DNA of 64,000 nt from Bacillus sp. FJAT-42376 (GCF_003816055.1 NZ_CP033906.1:1302001-1366000), one strand, 5' to 3'; counted from the first letter of the stretch, positions 18,830-28,322 are shown. The notes: generated from the sequence alone by a model not told the origin. Translations and numbers: made by a program.

Positions 18830-19153
18830 TTGAAATCGGGATACTGGGTGAAATCCTTTGCCTTTCTTTTATTTGCTGTGTTTTGTGCCGACTCTGCCGG
18901 GGTGTACTTTCATAAAGAAGAACAGCTGAAAGAAGAGGGAGAATATGCGCTTCAGGCTGTTCAAGGAACATTTCCGGATGCGGCAATCCGTACTTTTTCC
19001 TATAAAGGAAGAAAACCATCAGGGCGCGATGCGCTCGATTACTACAGGGTGGAAGCAGCCGGGAAAAACCGCCATCCCCTGGTGCTGATTGTTGAAGTAA
19101 CCGTAAATCCTGAGACGAGTGAACCGAAAAAAGTGCATGTAAAAAAGATCTGA
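18830..19153 (+). CDS. yhdC: YhdC-like secreted or membrane-anchored protein (DUF3889)
   Basis: 107 aa from a TTG start placed 7 nt after GGAGGA. This gives exactly the length of B. subtilis YhdC and puts an N-terminal hydrophobic segment (YWVKSFAFLLFAVFCADSAG) at the start. The rest (FPDAAIRTFSYKGRKPSGRD, VEVTVNPETSEPKKVHV) fits a small extracellular DUF3889-type fold. A longer frame from 18689 would bury the signal sequence. Function is unknown. Confidence 0.75.
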   Translation: MKSGYWVKSFAFLLFAVFCADSAGVYFHKEEQLKEEGEYALQAVQGTFPDAAIRTFSYKGRKPSGRDALDYYRVEAAGKNRHPLVLIVEVTVNPETSEPKKVHVKKI

Positions 19154-19215
19154 ACGTTTCTCCATCTCTCCCCGGTGGTATAGTTAGGCATGCAGGGAAA
19201 GGGGCGGATTCATAG

Positions 19216-20127
19216 ATGTTTCATGATACGGAAAAGAAGCTGATTTCGTTATTTGTCCAAAAAGAATGGGATGAGGCCTACGCACTTATTTTGCAGGAAG
19301 AACCAAAGCATCCTGAAAAGCTTCATAAATTCAGCTTTTGGAAAGCTTGTGTGCTCTGCATCAATCATGAACCGGATCAGGCATTGGAGGCTTTGCAGAA
19401 GGCATTCAATAAAGGATTCTGGTGGAATCCGGATTTGCTGAAATGCGATCAGGATTTAGAACCCCTGCGCGGGAAAAAAGCATTCAATCATCTGATAGAC
19501 GAATGTGAAAAACGGAAAGAGCAGGCGGCCAAAGAGGCCAAGCCGCAAATTGAATTTCATGGAAATCAGGATCCGTCCGCAGCCATTATTGTCCTTCATG
19601 GACGCGGGGGAAATATGGAGGATACCATTCCATATTGGATGAATGAAAGGTCTGTCCGAGACTACTTATACGCCTTCCCCCAATCTTCCCAGGCCGCAGG
19701 TTATGAAGCATTCGGATGGGACAACAGAGAGAAGGCAACAGCAGAAATTAAAAGTGTTGTGAAAAAAATAACAGAGAAATACCCAGACGTTGACCGGATC
19801 ATTCTTGCCGGTTTTTCGCAGGGAGGCAAGCTTGCAATCGAGCTTACTCTAAACGGAGAGCTTGAAAAAACGAATGAATTTTACGCAGTGGTTCCGGCTA
19901 TTCGTGAGGAGGATCTTAAGCTGAATGGGAGAAGTGGAGTCAGCGGCTGGATCGTCACGGGAACAGAGGATCCGTTTTATGAGGAAACCATTAAAATGAC
20001 GAAGCACCTCGAAGAGCAAAAAGTACCATGCCGCCTGACAGAGTATGAAGGAATGCCTCATACCTATCCGGAGAAATTTTCAGAGCATGTACAGCAATCG
20101 CTTCAACCAAAAAAAGTCACCCGCTGA
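19216..20127 (+). CDS. Alpha/beta-hydrolase (phospholipase/carboxylesterase type) with N-terminal helical domain
   Basis: 303 aa. Residues 1-100 are helical and TPR-like (FWKACVLCINHEPDQALEAL). Residues 115-300 form an esterase of the phospholipase/carboxylesterase family with oxyanion block IIVLHGRGGN, nucleophile elbow GFSQGG, an Asp in TGTEDPF and His in GMPHTYPEKF. It is probably a cytosolic ester hydrolase; the substrate is unknown. The last codons overlap the terminator hairpin. Confidence 0.8.
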   Translation: MFHDTEKKLISLFVQKEWDEAYALILQEEPKHPEKLHKFSFWKACVLCINHEPDQALEALQKAFNKGFWWNPDLLKCDQDLEPLRGKKAFNHLIDECEKRKEQAAKEAKPQIEFHGNQDPSAAIIVLHGRGGNMEDTIPYWMNERSVRDYLYAFPQSSQAAGYEAFGWDNREKATAEIKSVVKKITEKYPDVDRIILAGFSQGGKLAIELTLNGELEKTNEFYAVVPAIREEDLKLNGRSGVSGWIVTGTEDPFYEETIKMTKHLEEQKVPCRLTEYEGMPHTYPEKFSEHVQQSLQPKKVTR

Positions 20128-20142
20128 AGGGTGACTTTTTTC
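20109..20142 (+). terminator. Bidirectional terminator between the esterase and katA
   Basis: AAAGTCACCC pairs with GGGTGACTTT and has A- and T-tracts on the two sides, so it can serve both convergent genes. Confidence 0.88.
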
Positions 20143-20175
20143 TCAATTGCTGAGAATAAATGAGAATAATTGGTC

Positions 20176-21654
20176 TTACATTCTGCTAAGCTGAGCGGTG
20201 TAGGCGCTGATATCAATTCCAAGGGAGTCAGCTAAACGCTGGCCGTATTCTGCATCCGCACGGTAGAAATTGCAAATCGCAAGAAGTTTTGTGCGTTCGT
20301 GAACACCCTGCAGGTCATCAGTCAGATTTTTGATCAGATTGTCCTGCTCTTCTTTTGTATAGCTGCGGTATTTTTCACCGGCTTGCTTAAAGTCGTTCGG
20401 TTTTTCGATTTTTTCCCTCGTGATGTAGCCTGAAGGAAGCGGCTGAACGCTGTCGCGGAAGGCTGGAGCTTCTTGAGGGGCATCCGAATGCCGGGTCGGC
20501 TCATAGTTCACCGGAGAATTTTGCTGTTTCGTCTGCATGAAGCCGTCACGCTGATTGTTGCGGACCGGGGCATACGGGCAGTTCACCGGGATCTGCATGT
20601 AGTTCGGCCCAAGGCGGTGGCGCTGTGTATCCGGGTAGGAGAACAGGCGGCCCTGAAGCAGTTTGTCCTCGGACGCTTCAATACCAGGCACCAATGCGCT
20701 TGGGGAGAAGGCGACCTGCTCCACTTCTGCAAAGAAATTTTCCGGATTTTTGTTCAAAGTCATCGTTCCGACTTTCTGAAGCGGATATTCATCTTCAGGC
20801 CAAGTTTTGGTCGGGTCGCATGGGTCGAAGTCAAGGCTGTCGTATTCATCAAGCGGCATAACTTGAACATGCAATTCCCATTGCGGATAATCTCCTTTTT
20901 CAATCGCATCAAAAAGGTCGCGTGTCGCATGGTTGAAATCCGTTTTTTGGATTTCAGCTGCTTCTTCAGCGGTCAGATTTTTAATGCCCTGAACTGGCTT
21001 CCAGTGATACTTCACGTAAACTACATTCCCTTGAGCGTTTACCCATTTGAAGGTATGGACGCCGAAGCCTTCCATGTGACGGTAATCAGCAGGTGTTCCA
21101 TAATCGGAAAACAGGAACGTCATCATATTGGTGGATTCCGGGGTAAGGGACATAAAATCCCAATAGCGGTCCGGATCCTGAATATTCGTTTCAGGTGACG
21201 GCTTTAAGGAATGAACCATATCCGGGAATTTCATCGCATCGCGGATGAAGAATACTGGCAAGTGGTTTCCGACAAGATCATAATTTCCTTCGTTTGTATA
21301 AAATTTAACGGCAAATCCGCGCGGATCGCGAAGAGTTTCCGGTGATCCTTTGGAATGGATAACGGTTGAGAACCGGACAAAGACAGGAGTTTCTCTTCCT
21401 TCTTCACTTAAGAAATCGGCACGGGTAAACGGCACCATGCTTGTCTCCGTTTTAAAAACACCGTGAGCGCCGGCTCCGCGGGCATGCACGACTCGCTCCG
21501 GAATCCGTTCGCGGTCAAAATGGGCGATTTTTTCAAGCAAATGATAGTCTTCGAGAAGTGTAGGACCGCGCTGGCCCGCTGTTCGTGAATTCTGGTTATC
21601 CCCGACAGGCACCCCTTGATTCGTCGTTAAATTTGGTCGATTATTTTCAGTCAT
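20176..21654 (-). CDS. katA: Catalase
   Basis: 492 aa small-subunit haem catalase, which disproportionates H2O2 in the cytosol. The catalytic His lies in RVVHARGAGAHGVF, the Asn in LVGNHLPVFFIRDAMKFP, and the proximal Tyr in FSYPDTQRHRLGPN. Length and C-terminus are normal for KatA. SD is AGGGAGG. The upstream region has a good SigA promoter and PerR-like boxes, so peroxide induction is likely. Confidence 0.97.
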   Translation of the reverse strand: MTENNRPNLTTNQGVPVGDNQNSRTAGQRGPTLLEDYHLLEKIAHFDRERIPERVVHARGAGAHGVFKTETSMVPFTRADFLSEEGRETPVFVRFSTVIHSKGSPETLRDPRGFAVKFYTNEGNYDLVGNHLPVFFIRDAMKFPDMVHSLKPSPETNIQDPDRYWDFMSLTPESTNMMTFLFSDYGTPADYRHMEGFGVHTFKWVNAQGNVVYVKYHWKPVQGIKNLTAEEAAEIQKTDFNHATRDLFDAIEKGDYPQWELHVQVMPLDEYDSLDFDPCDPTKTWPEDEYPLQKVGTMTLNKNPENFFAEVEQVAFSPSALVPGIEASEDKLLQGRLFSYPDTQRHRLGPNYMQIPVNCPYAPVRNNQRDGFMQTKQQNSPVNYEPTRHSDAPQEAPAFRDSVQPLPSGYITREKIEKPNDFKQAGEKYRSYTKEEQDNLIKNLTDDLQGVHERTKLLAICNFYRADAEYGQRLADSLGIDISAYTAQLSRM

Positions 21655-21681
21655 GTTATAGCCTCCCTTTCACTCTATCAA

Positions 21682-21739
21682 TAATTATTATTATATAGTT
21701 TATATTCTAATAGTCAATATTTAATTGTAATGATTTTAA
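21682..21739 (-). promoter_or_regulatory. katA promoter with two PerR-like boxes
   Basis: On the minus strand TTGACT (21717-21712), a 16-bp spacer and TATAAT (21695-21690) form the promoter. TTAAAATCATTACAA (21739-21725) matches the PerR box TTATAATNATTATAA at 12 of 14 positions. A weaker box, ATATAATAATAATTA (21696-21682, 11 of 14), overlaps the -10. Confidence 0.75.
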
Positions 21740-21798
21740 TGTGGGTGTGCTGCTTATAAAGGGAGATTATGGTAGAGTGGAAAGAAAGGCGGTGGTAC

Positions 21799-22146
21799 AT
21801 GAAAAAGCGGATGGTTTGTTTCATGGTGGGTATTGGAATGACAATGAGCGGATGCAGCGGAATCAATCCCTTTAATGGATATACCCCTTCCAGCGAGGAT
21901 ATAATCAATACACATGGAGAAATCAAAAACTTCGAACGCTTTGCCGAATTTACAGAGCATGCTGAAAAAGGGATAAAGGACCAGATCCGAATTGTGAGCT
22001 ATACGACTGAAGGAGATCCAATCCTTCAAGACCTTGAATTCGACGGCAAGCTGATTAAACTAAGGCATGATTCATCGAGGGATCAATACGGAAGCGAAGA
22101 AGTAACCTATGCCTCCTGCAAAGCGATTGAAAAGAAGAAAGGGTAG
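21799..22146 (+). CDS. DUF4362-like lipoprotein
   Basis: 115 aa from ATG 21799 (KKRMVCFMVGIGMTMSGCSG: signal and lipobox with Cys near residue 18). The mature part (IINTHGEIKNFERFAEF, DQIRIVSYTTEGDPILQDLE) matches the DUF4362 pattern of small Bacillus lipoproteins of unknown function. It is divergent from katA. A 10-codon upstream extension is unlikely because it would precede the signal peptide. Confidence 0.75.
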   Translation: MKKRMVCFMVGIGMTMSGCSGINPFNGYTPSSEDIINTHGEIKNFERFAEFTEHAEKGIKDQIRIVSYTTEGDPILQDLEFDGKLIKLRHDSSRDQYGSEEVTYASCKAIEKKKG

Positions 22147-22300
22147 GAGCAAACAGATTACACATTGATACAATGCGGCAAGGATAATGGAGAAACTCCG
22201 GTTTTATCGGTGGAAATCCAATAAAATGAAAATGCCAAGACAGAGAAGGATAAAGCCGCGAAGAGAATGACCCCAGCTAAAATGATGCCGCCAGAATTTT

Positions 22301-22396
22301 TTATATCGATGAAAATAATGAAATATCGAGGAAAATAACACGATATCTGCGAAATTAGTGAGATATCGGCGAAATTAGTGAGATATCGATTTTTCG
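22301..22396. repeat. 20-bp tandem repeat array (4-5 units)
   Basis: Units begin at 22301, 22321, 22341 and 22361, with a partial at 22381. Each starts with (N)ATATC and the last full units read GATATCGGCGAAATTAGTGA. The rest of the 22147-22482 gap holds no ORF or RNA that I recognise. Confidence 0.85.
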
Positions 22397-22482
22397 GAGG
22401 GATTCGACAAGACGGAGATTAAACGCAACCGTGCGGACTGAACAAAATTGTCAACCTAAAATAAAGTCGTCCACCCTAAACG

Positions 22483-22529
22483 AAAGACCGGCCGCTGTGT
22501 CCGATTGGACAATGCGGCCGGTCTTTTTT
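22483..22529. terminator. Terminator at the 3' end of nsrR
   Basis: AAAGACCGGCCGC pairs with GCGGCCGGTCTTT with T-runs on both strands; it serves the minus-strand nsrR. Confidence 0.88.
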
Positions 22530-22965
22530 AGCTTGTTCCGAGAAGGTCCTGCAGCTGGCGCTGGTTTTTCACAAGGTCTGCAAGTGTATAGCCGTCCAGG
22601 ATCTGCAAATAGGATTGAAGTGCTTTATTCAACACATGCCGCAATCCGCAAACAGGGGATATGACACAATGGTTGGTCTCCGGATCGAAGCATTCTACAA
22701 TATTAAAATCGTCTTCTGTCTTGCGGACAACCTGTCCGATATTGATGTCTGAAGGATCAAGGGCGAGCTTAATGCCCCCGTTTCTTCCGCGCGTTGTACT
22801 TAGAAGGCCCATTTTGCCAAGTTCATAGGTAACTTTCATTAAATGGTTTTTGGAGATGCCGTAAACGTCGGCAATTTCTTTAATGTTGGATAGTTTCTCT
22901 CTATCCTTCGCTGCCAGATAAATGAGAACCCGCAGCGAATAGTCGGTATAATTAGTCAGTCTCAT
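22528..22965 (-). CDS. nsrR: Nitric-oxide-sensing Rrf2 regulator NsrR
   Basis: 145 aa Rrf2-family repressor. An N-terminal winged helix (MRLTNYTDYSLRVLIYLAAK) is followed by cysteines at 92, 100 and 106 (ECFDPETNHCVISPVC), and Asp8 is conserved. These match the ligands of the 4Fe-4S cluster in NsrR. It represses NO-responsive and some respiratory genes in Bacillus; no target gene lies beside it here. It equals B. subtilis YhdE by size and neighbourhood. Confidence 0.92.
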   Translation of the reverse strand: MRLTNYTDYSLRVLIYLAAKDREKLSNIKEIADVYGISKNHLMKVTYELGKMGLLSTTRGRNGGIKLALDPSDINIGQVVRKTEDDFNIVECFDPETNHCVISPVCGLRHVLNKALQSYLQILDGYTLADLVKNQRQLQDLLGTS

Positions 22966-23127
22966 ATCTACAACTCCGCTTTAGAATCTTACTTTAATAG
23001 TATCATACTGTTGCGTTAAATCGAGAAAGAACTCTCCAAATCAAGTGCAATTATGAATTTTTTGTGAATTTCCGCTTGAAAAGTGATCCAAAATCTTTTT
23101 CACATAAAAAGGAAAGAAGCGGTCCCT

Positions 23128-23157
23128 TTCATTTTTTGTTTCAAGAGCTCATACATT
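23128..23157 (+). promoter_or_regulatory. Candidate SigE promoter of spoVR
   Basis: CATACATT at 23150-23157 equals the SigE -10 consensus CATACANT. TTCATTTT, about 14 bp upstream, is an acceptable -35. SpoVR in B. subtilis is made in the mother cell under SigE. Confidence 0.6.
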
Positions 23158-23188
23158 GAGTTAAGAACTTGATAAGGGGGAAGGACGT

Positions 23189-24598
23189 TTGAGCGGATCA
23201 AAACATGAATCCCTTCAATATGCGATTGAGCAAATTACCGAAATCGCTGATGGGTTTGGACTGGATTATTATCCAATGCGCTATGAAATCTGTCCCGCGG
23301 ACATTATTTATACGTTCGGTGCCTACGGTATGCCAACCCGTTTTTCACATTGGAGCCACGGAAAACAATTCCATAAGATGAAACTTCATTATGATCTGGG
23401 GTTAAGCAAAATTTATGAGCTCGTGATCAACTCCGATCCGTGCTATGCGTTTTTGCTCGATACGAATTCACTCGTCCAAAACAAACTGATTGTCGCCCAC
23501 GTGCTGGCCCACTGCGACTTCTTCAAAAACAACTGCCGGTTCGGCAACACGAAGCGTGATATGGTAGAGAGCATGGCCGCAACGGCAGAGCGGGTGAAGC
23601 ATTATGAGGTGCTCCACGGCAGAAAAGAAGTAGAGGATTTTCTCGATGCGGTTCTCGCGATTCAGGAACACATCGATCCATCCTTGATGAGACCGAAGCT
23701 TTCGTGGAGCATGGATGATGAAGAAGATGAGGACGTCCCGAAAAACAGCCCGTACGATGATTTGTGGAAGCTCGACAGCAAACAGGAGAAAACGGAAAAA
23801 AAGAAGAAAGGAAAAAAACATTTTCCGCCGTCCCCGGAAAAAGACCTTCTCTTATTTATTGAAGAATACAGCCGGGAACTGGAAGACTGGCAGCGGGATA
23901 TTCTGACGATGATGCGGGAGGAAATGCTGTACTTCTGGCCGCAGCTGGAAACGAAGATCATGAACGAAGGCTGGGCTTCCTACTGGCATCAGCGCATCAT
24001 GCGGGAACTCGATCTCACCTCAAGCGAAGCCATCGAATACGCCAAGCTCAACGCAGGGGTCGTTGTCCCATCCAAAACGAGCATCAACCCGTATTACCTG
24101 GGCTTGAAAATCTTTGAGGACATCGAAGAACGCTATGACAATCCGACCGAGGAAATGAAACGGCTCGGCGTCAAGCCAAACTCGGGCCGTGAAAAAATGT
24201 TCGAAGTGCGGGAAATCGAATCCGACATTTCCTTCATCCGAAACTATCTCACAAAAGACCTCGTCCTGCGTGAAGACATGTACCTGTTCCAAAAGCAGGG
24301 CCGCGACTACAAAGTCGTCGGCAAAGACTGGAAAGGCGTCCGCGACCAGCTCGTCAGCATGCGCGTCAACGGCGGTTTCCCATACATCACCGTCAATGAC
24401 GGAGACTATATGAAAAACAATGAGCTGTATTTAAAACACTGGTACGAAGACATCGAACTTGATCTCAAGTATCTGGAGAAAGTGCTCCCGTACGTCCACC
24501 AGCTCTGGGGCCGTCCGGTTCACATGGAAAGCATGCTGGAAGGGAAAAAAGTGATGTTTACGTACGATGGGAAGAGTGTGCACCGGAAGTATTTGTGA
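23189..24598 (+). CDS. spoVR: SpoVR family sporulation protein
   Basis: 469 aa, the size of B. subtilis SpoVR (involved in spore cortex formation). SpoVR-family blocks include [43 protein letters not shown], the [17 protein letters not shown] motif and [18 protein letters not shown]. The TTG start has a GGGGGAAGGA SD. A charged low-complexity Lys/Glu stretch occurs at about residues 195-215. A SigE-like promoter precedes it. Confidence 0.95.
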   Translation: MSGSKHESLQYAIEQITEIADGFGLDYYPMRYEICPADIIYTFGAYGMPTRFSHWSHGKQFHKMKLHYDLGLSKIYELVINSDPCYAFLLDTNSLVQNKLIVAHVLAHCDFFKNNCRFGNTKRDMVESMAATAERVKHYEVLHGRKEVEDFLDAVLAIQEHIDPSLMRPKLSWSMDDEEDEDVPKNSPYDDLWKLDSKQEKTEKKKKGKKHFPPSPEKDLLLFIEEYSRELEDWQRDILTMMREEMLYFWPQLETKIMNEGWASYWHQRIMRELDLTSSEAIEYAKLNAGVVVPSKTSINPYYLGLKIFEDIEERYDNPTEEMKRLGVKPNSGREKMFEVREIESDISFIRNYLTKDLVLREDMYLFQKQGRDYKVVGKDWKGVRDQLVSMRVNGGFPYITVNDGDYMKNNELYLKHWYEDIELDLKYLEKVLPYVHQLWGRPVHMESMLEGKKVMFTYDGKSVHRKYL

Positions 24599-24605
24599 GG
24601 GAGGA

Positions 24606-24633
24606 AGAGCCGCTTTGGGGAGCGGCTTTTTTT
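24606..24633 (+). terminator. Terminator after spoVR
   Basis: GAGCCGCT and AGCGGCTT stem followed by a T-run. Confidence 0.85.
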
Positions 24634-24666
24634 GCATGCACAGAAAGGCCATATATGTAGTTATTG

Positions 24667-24680
24667 TGAAAACGCTTGAT
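24667..24680 (+). promoter_or_regulatory. Possible cre-like site
   Basis: TGAAAACGCTTGAT matches the left half and centre of the CcpA cre consensus but not its right half. It lies about 70 nt upstream of the PCYCGC lipoprotein. Confidence 0.3.
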
Positions 24681-24739
24681 TCTTCTCGAGGTATCGATAA
24701 GATTAAACATACATACTGCGTTCTGGAGGATTGAAAAAC

Positions 24740-25231
24740 TTGAAAATCAAACTGTTCATTATGTGTATCTTGTCCACATTGATGCTCGCCTCTTGTTCAG
24801 CTGAACCGGGCAGCGGAATAAAGGAAGAAGCACATGCCGGCCATCAGGAACATGCCAGCGGGGATATCCGTGAAGAGACCAAAAACGTCCAAGCTATTCC
24901 TTCATTTTTGGAAGACAAACCTAAGGAAATGCAGGGGATTTATACAGCTGCGGCGAAACACAGGGAGTTGCTTGAATCCATCCCCTGCTATTGCGGCTGT
25001 GGTGATTCGGCTGGACACCGGAACAACTATGACTGTTTTGTATTTGAAAATAAAGAGGATGGAAGCCTCGTATGGGATGACCATGGAACGAAGTGCGGGG
25101 TTTGTATGGAGATCGCAGCCAAATCGGTCGCTGATTATCAAAATGGGAAAAGCATAAAAGAAATCCGCAGTGAAATCGATCAGCTATACAAAGAAGGATA
25201 TGCAAAACCGACTCCAACGGAAAACGTATAA
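24740..25231 (+). CDS. PCYCGC-motif lipoprotein
   Basis: 163 aa from a TTG at 24740 (10 nt after GGAGG; the in-frame TTG at 24731 touches the SD). The signal peptide ends in a lipobox (LMLASC). A His-rich linker (AHAGHQEHASGD) follows. The hallmark PCYCGCGDSAGHRNNYDCFV and the CGVCMEIA pair give six conserved Cys in total. Members are Bacillus surface lipoproteins, probably metal-binding; exact function is unknown. Confidence 0.85.
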   Translation: MKIKLFIMCILSTLMLASCSAEPGSGIKEEAHAGHQEHASGDIREETKNVQAIPSFLEDKPKEMQGIYTAAAKHRELLESIPCYCGCGDSAGHRNNYDCFVFENKEDGSLVWDDHGTKCGVCMEIAAKSVADYQNGKSIKEIRSEIDQLYKEGYAKPTPTENV

Positions 25232-25238
25232 AATGACC

Positions 25239-25269
25239 AAAGGCCTCACGTAAAGTGATGGCTTTTTTT
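25239..25269 (+). terminator. Terminator after the PCYCGC lipoprotein
   Basis: GGCCTCAC and GTGATGGC stem (one mismatch) followed by seven T. Confidence 0.75.
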
Positions 25270-25349
25270 GATAGGCTTTGTTAATGTATAATGTTGATTA
25301 GTTTTATAAATTTAGGACTTCAAGTTATGAAGTCATCTGTATATTACCA

Positions 25350-25667
25350 TTAAACATTCTTTTTGAATCTGTTTCTTGTATTTGAGTACACCAATGCAAA
25401 AATAATAAAAGTTAAAAGTAAAATAAGACCTATAATAAATAAAATTTGGTTTACTAACATCTCACTCAATGCAAATAATAATAGGCTAAAGCTAATACCA
25501 TACATAATTTTCCCCATAAATTTGCACAAAGCTACCTCATCATATTGAGCCTTTTCACTGTCAGACATTGTATTATACCCTGCAAGTAATGAAGCTCCTT
25601 TTCCTTTTGATAGTAAAATAGCGAAAATTAAGAACGGTATTAAAACGATAAGGATAGCTACTCCCAT
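25350..25667 (-). CDS. DUF3784-like small membrane protein
   Basis: 105 aa with three hydrophobic helices (1-18, 51-70, 72-95). The intervening sequence SKGKGASLLAGYNTMSDSEK, then AQYDE, is the DUF3784 signature. Function is unknown. It is AT-rich compared with spoVR and marks the left edge of the accessory region. SD on the minus strand is AAGGAGG. Confidence 0.8.
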   Translation of the reverse strand: MGVAILIVLIPFLIFAILLSKGKGASLLAGYNTMSDSEKAQYDEVALCKFMGKIMYGISFSLLLFALSEMLVNQILFIIGLILLLTFIIFALVYSNTRNRFKKNV

Positions 25668-25718
25668 TCCAAGTTACCTCCTTTCTATAAGATTGCCCTG
25701 TAAAGTAACAATTAAGTT

Positions 25719-26247
25719 CTAATACTGATACGTTCTTAATGAATCATAGGTTTCATTAATTGAAAGTAGACAACTCTCCACAATCATTTTACTTATTGAT
25801 TCATTATCAGTGCGATGCTTAACAATATCTAAGAATTGAAACCAACTCAAATAATGGTCGAGGTATTTTGTAGCTACGCCATTAAATCGTTGCATTCAAC
25901 CTTTGAATCTACTGTGATAGTTGTTAACATATTGTATATGATAAATCCCTTTGACTCGTTCCGTCCCATCCGATTTAAAGCGATAATGTTCCATTCCTTT
26001 GCTTCTTGCATAGGTGGAAAAAGCCCTCCAAGCATCGGTACAAAGGGTATGATCAGTCCTTAATTTAGCACCAATAGCCTTATCTAATTGTGCTTTCACA
26101 ATTCTGCCCATACCAAGTACACCTGAATACGTGGCTTTTTGGCGGTCTCTTGCTATTAAAACACAAACTTGTTCGTAGCTGATACCACCGATGTTGCTCT
26201 GCTAAATTTAACTTTTTAATTTCTGCAATTAATTCCTTTAACGTCAT
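25719..26247 (-). pseudogene. IS1595-family transposase remnant
   Basis: On the minus strand an N-terminal piece (MTLKELIAEIKKLNLAEQHRW) is joined, by an internal deletion and frame change, to ISYEQVCVLIARDRQKATYS. The DDE-domain part DHTLCTDAWRAFSTYARSKG and YRFKSDGTERVKGIYHIQYV, then NNYHSRFKG, follows. A TGA replaces the expected Trp codon after FKG. In-frame sequence continues to a TAG at 25719 (MQRFNGVATKYLDHYLSWFQ). No intact ends were found. Related remnant at 48.1-48.3 kb. Confidence 0.85.
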
Positions 26248-26349
26248 TGCAAACTCTCCAAACGAAAATTCTTAACTATAATGAAGATACTTTTGCAGCA
26301 TCAAATCATTTTGTTCGTCATGTTGCTATTCAATGGAGATGGTTTATAA

Positions 26350-27018
26350 ATGAAACAAATTTTAAGGAACACAGTCTTAGGCGTTTTTACACAAAACAAT
26401 CACCTTTATTTTTGCGAAAATCAAAAGTTCTTTGTGCACGATTTCAGTGTTCAAAAGCAAATCAGTGAAGATGAGTACTGGACAGCATGCTATGGAACAG
26501 CTTATCCCAAAATCCTGCAGCAATTTGGAGTCGGGAAAGCTTTGGATGCATCATGGGCGAAACTGGATGATGGTTCGGTACTGATTCATTACTATCAGGA
26601 TGATGATATCTATCGATTCAATAAAAACGGTGAAATCATGATGAAAACGGATCTTGGCTTTGACACGATTTACAGCTTAGCCATTCAAGGCGGATCGTTT
26701 TGGTGTGCGTATCCAACGAATCATACAATCAAGCGCTATTCACTAGAAACGTTCGCAGAAGAAGCCTCAATTGGGGATCAAGAACCGTGGAGCTTTAAAG
26801 CCGAAATATTTGACCACCCGGAGCATGTGTTTGTAAAGGGGAATCACTTGTTTGTTTCAGATATGGGAAACAGAAGAGTGTGCAGAGTGGATTTGTCGTC
26901 ATTTGAGGTAGAGGACTATTTAAAAGCGGATGAACCGGTCTGGGGTTACATGGCAGGGGACGATCAGGAAGTTGTTCATTTGGAGAGCGGGTATTATCTT
27001 TATTCATCGCAAGTGTAA
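26350..27018 (+). CDS. Hypothetical beta-propeller-like protein
   Basis: 222 aa, no signal peptide. Repeated short beta-rich blades (GVFTQNNHLYFCENQKFFV, SLAIQGGSFWCAYPTNHTIK, VFVKGNHLFVSDMGNRRVCR) resemble NHL/six-bladed-propeller repeats. I do not recognise a specific family. SD is GGAGATGG. It lies beside the IS remnant with no partner gene. Confidence 0.6.
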   Translation: MKQILRNTVLGVFTQNNHLYFCENQKFFVHDFSVQKQISEDEYWTACYGTAYPKILQQFGVGKALDASWAKLDDGSVLIHYYQDDDIYRFNKNGEIMMKTDLGFDTIYSLAIQGGSFWCAYPTNHTIKRYSLETFAEEASIGDQEPWSFKAEIFDHPEHVFVKGNHLFVSDMGNRRVCRVDLSSFEVEDYLKADEPVWGYMAGDDQEVVHLESGYYLYSSQV

Positions 27019-27274
27019 TAATGATTTACTTCCTATATAATTCAGTATTTACGAGAAGGCGCTTTCCTGCATGACGGATTGCGCTTTTTGTATTTGTCCC
27101 AATTATGAAAAGAAAGAAAAAGATATAACATATGGGTGAAAAATCCTAAAAAGCAGGATTTAATAATGGTATAATTGTATATATTTGTTATATTTTCAGA
27201 GAGTTAGGAGGAGGTATGAACTACCAGAAAGAGAATAGGAAAGGCTGAAAAGTACATAATAAAAGGAGATTTCT

Positions 27275-28315
27275 ATGTTAAAAAAACTGTTCCTAGTCAT
27301 GATGGCGTCTATCTTTTTAATGACTGCCTGTGAGCCATTGAAGGGCGTCAATCTAAACCAAATGTTATTAAACCAAGGCAAAATTAAATCATCGCAGAGC
27401 TATTCAGTCTTTTCGCTTGACCTTTCTTATAAGAAATCCGAGGTAAAAGATAAAGAATACTTAAATGTTCTCGAAATGCTGGATAATATGGTCATCCACA
27501 CACAAACGAAAATGCAAAATGCCGATACGATGTCCATAGGCGGTTTTGTTCAGCTTAAACAAGGTAAGATTCCATTCCAGTTATATATGGATAAGAAGCA
27601 ATTGGTTTTATTGCTAGACCAAGCCTCTAAAGCGATACGGATTCCAATTGAAAGCGCCGGGCCAAATAATCAAACCATGCAAGATATGCAATCTAAGATG
27701 CTAGCAGCTGTCGTTAAGGATCTGCCAAATCCTAAACGGATAAACGTACAGACGAATGTCAGTTATAAAGTGCATGGTCAGAATGTAAAAGGCCACAAGA
27801 TTCATGCCGAAGTCGATGCGAATGAAGCTCCTGGCTTATTACTGAAATTTATGGATAATCTTTCGAAAAATGAAAAAGCACTTAGACAATTAGCTCGGAC
27901 CATGAATGATCTTAATAAAATGGCCGGTGATGATACAGCAGTTACAGCAGCTCAACTCAAACAGATTCTACAGGAAAATAAGAAAAGCTTTAATGAGTTG
28001 CTGCCTGAAATGAAGAAATCAGGAATGCTTGATAAACGCAACCTGTTGAAAACGGATATTTTGCTGGATAAAAACCTCAACGAAAGAAAATCATACACTG
28101 AAATTAAACTGCAGAAACTGCCGCAGGATGCAGGAGGCTTGAAAGGAATCACCATTAAGGTAACATCAGAAAATTGGAACATTAATAAAAAGGTCACTGC
28201 ACAAAAAATCAAAAGAAAGTCATTTTTGAGTGTGGATGCTTCCGAAGAGGAATTTCTGTCCACGCTGGACAAGAAGCGCAGTGTTCTTTACCGCATCTTA
28301 AAGTCTTCTAAGTAA
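27275..28315 (+). CDS. Lipoprotein of unknown function
   Basis: 346 aa. The signal peptide MLKKLFLVMMASIFLMTAC has its lipobox Cys at 19. The mature domain is rich in Lys/Gln with long amphipathic stretches (LLKFMDNLSKNEKALRQLAR) and beta-like regions typical of substrate-less LolA/LppX-like surface lipoproteins, but I cannot assign a family. SD is AAAAGGAG; an extended -10 (TGGTATAAT, to 27175) is upstream. Confidence 0.75.
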   Translation: MLKKLFLVMMASIFLMTACEPLKGVNLNQMLLNQGKIKSSQSYSVFSLDLSYKKSEVKDKEYLNVLEMLDNMVIHTQTKMQNADTMSIGGFVQLKQGKIPFQLYMDKKQLVLLLDQASKAIRIPIESAGPNNQTMQDMQSKMLAAVVKDLPNPKRINVQTNVSYKVHGQNVKGHKIHAEVDANEAPGLLLKFMDNLSKNEKALRQLARTMNDLNKMAGDDTAVTAAQLKQILQENKKSFNELLPEMKKSGMLDKRNLLKTDILLDKNLNERKSYTEIKLQKLPQDAGGLKGITIKVTSENWNINKKVTAQKIKRKSFLSVDASEEEFLSTLDKKRSVLYRILKSSK

Positions 28316-28322
28316 TAAGGAT

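Noticed and set aside
20473..21198. 241-codon plus-strand frame inside katA
   Set aside because: Antisense shadow of a certain catalase gene; composition is not protein-like.
22301..22396. CRISPR array
   Set aside because: Units are contiguous 20-bp tandem repeats without unique spacers.
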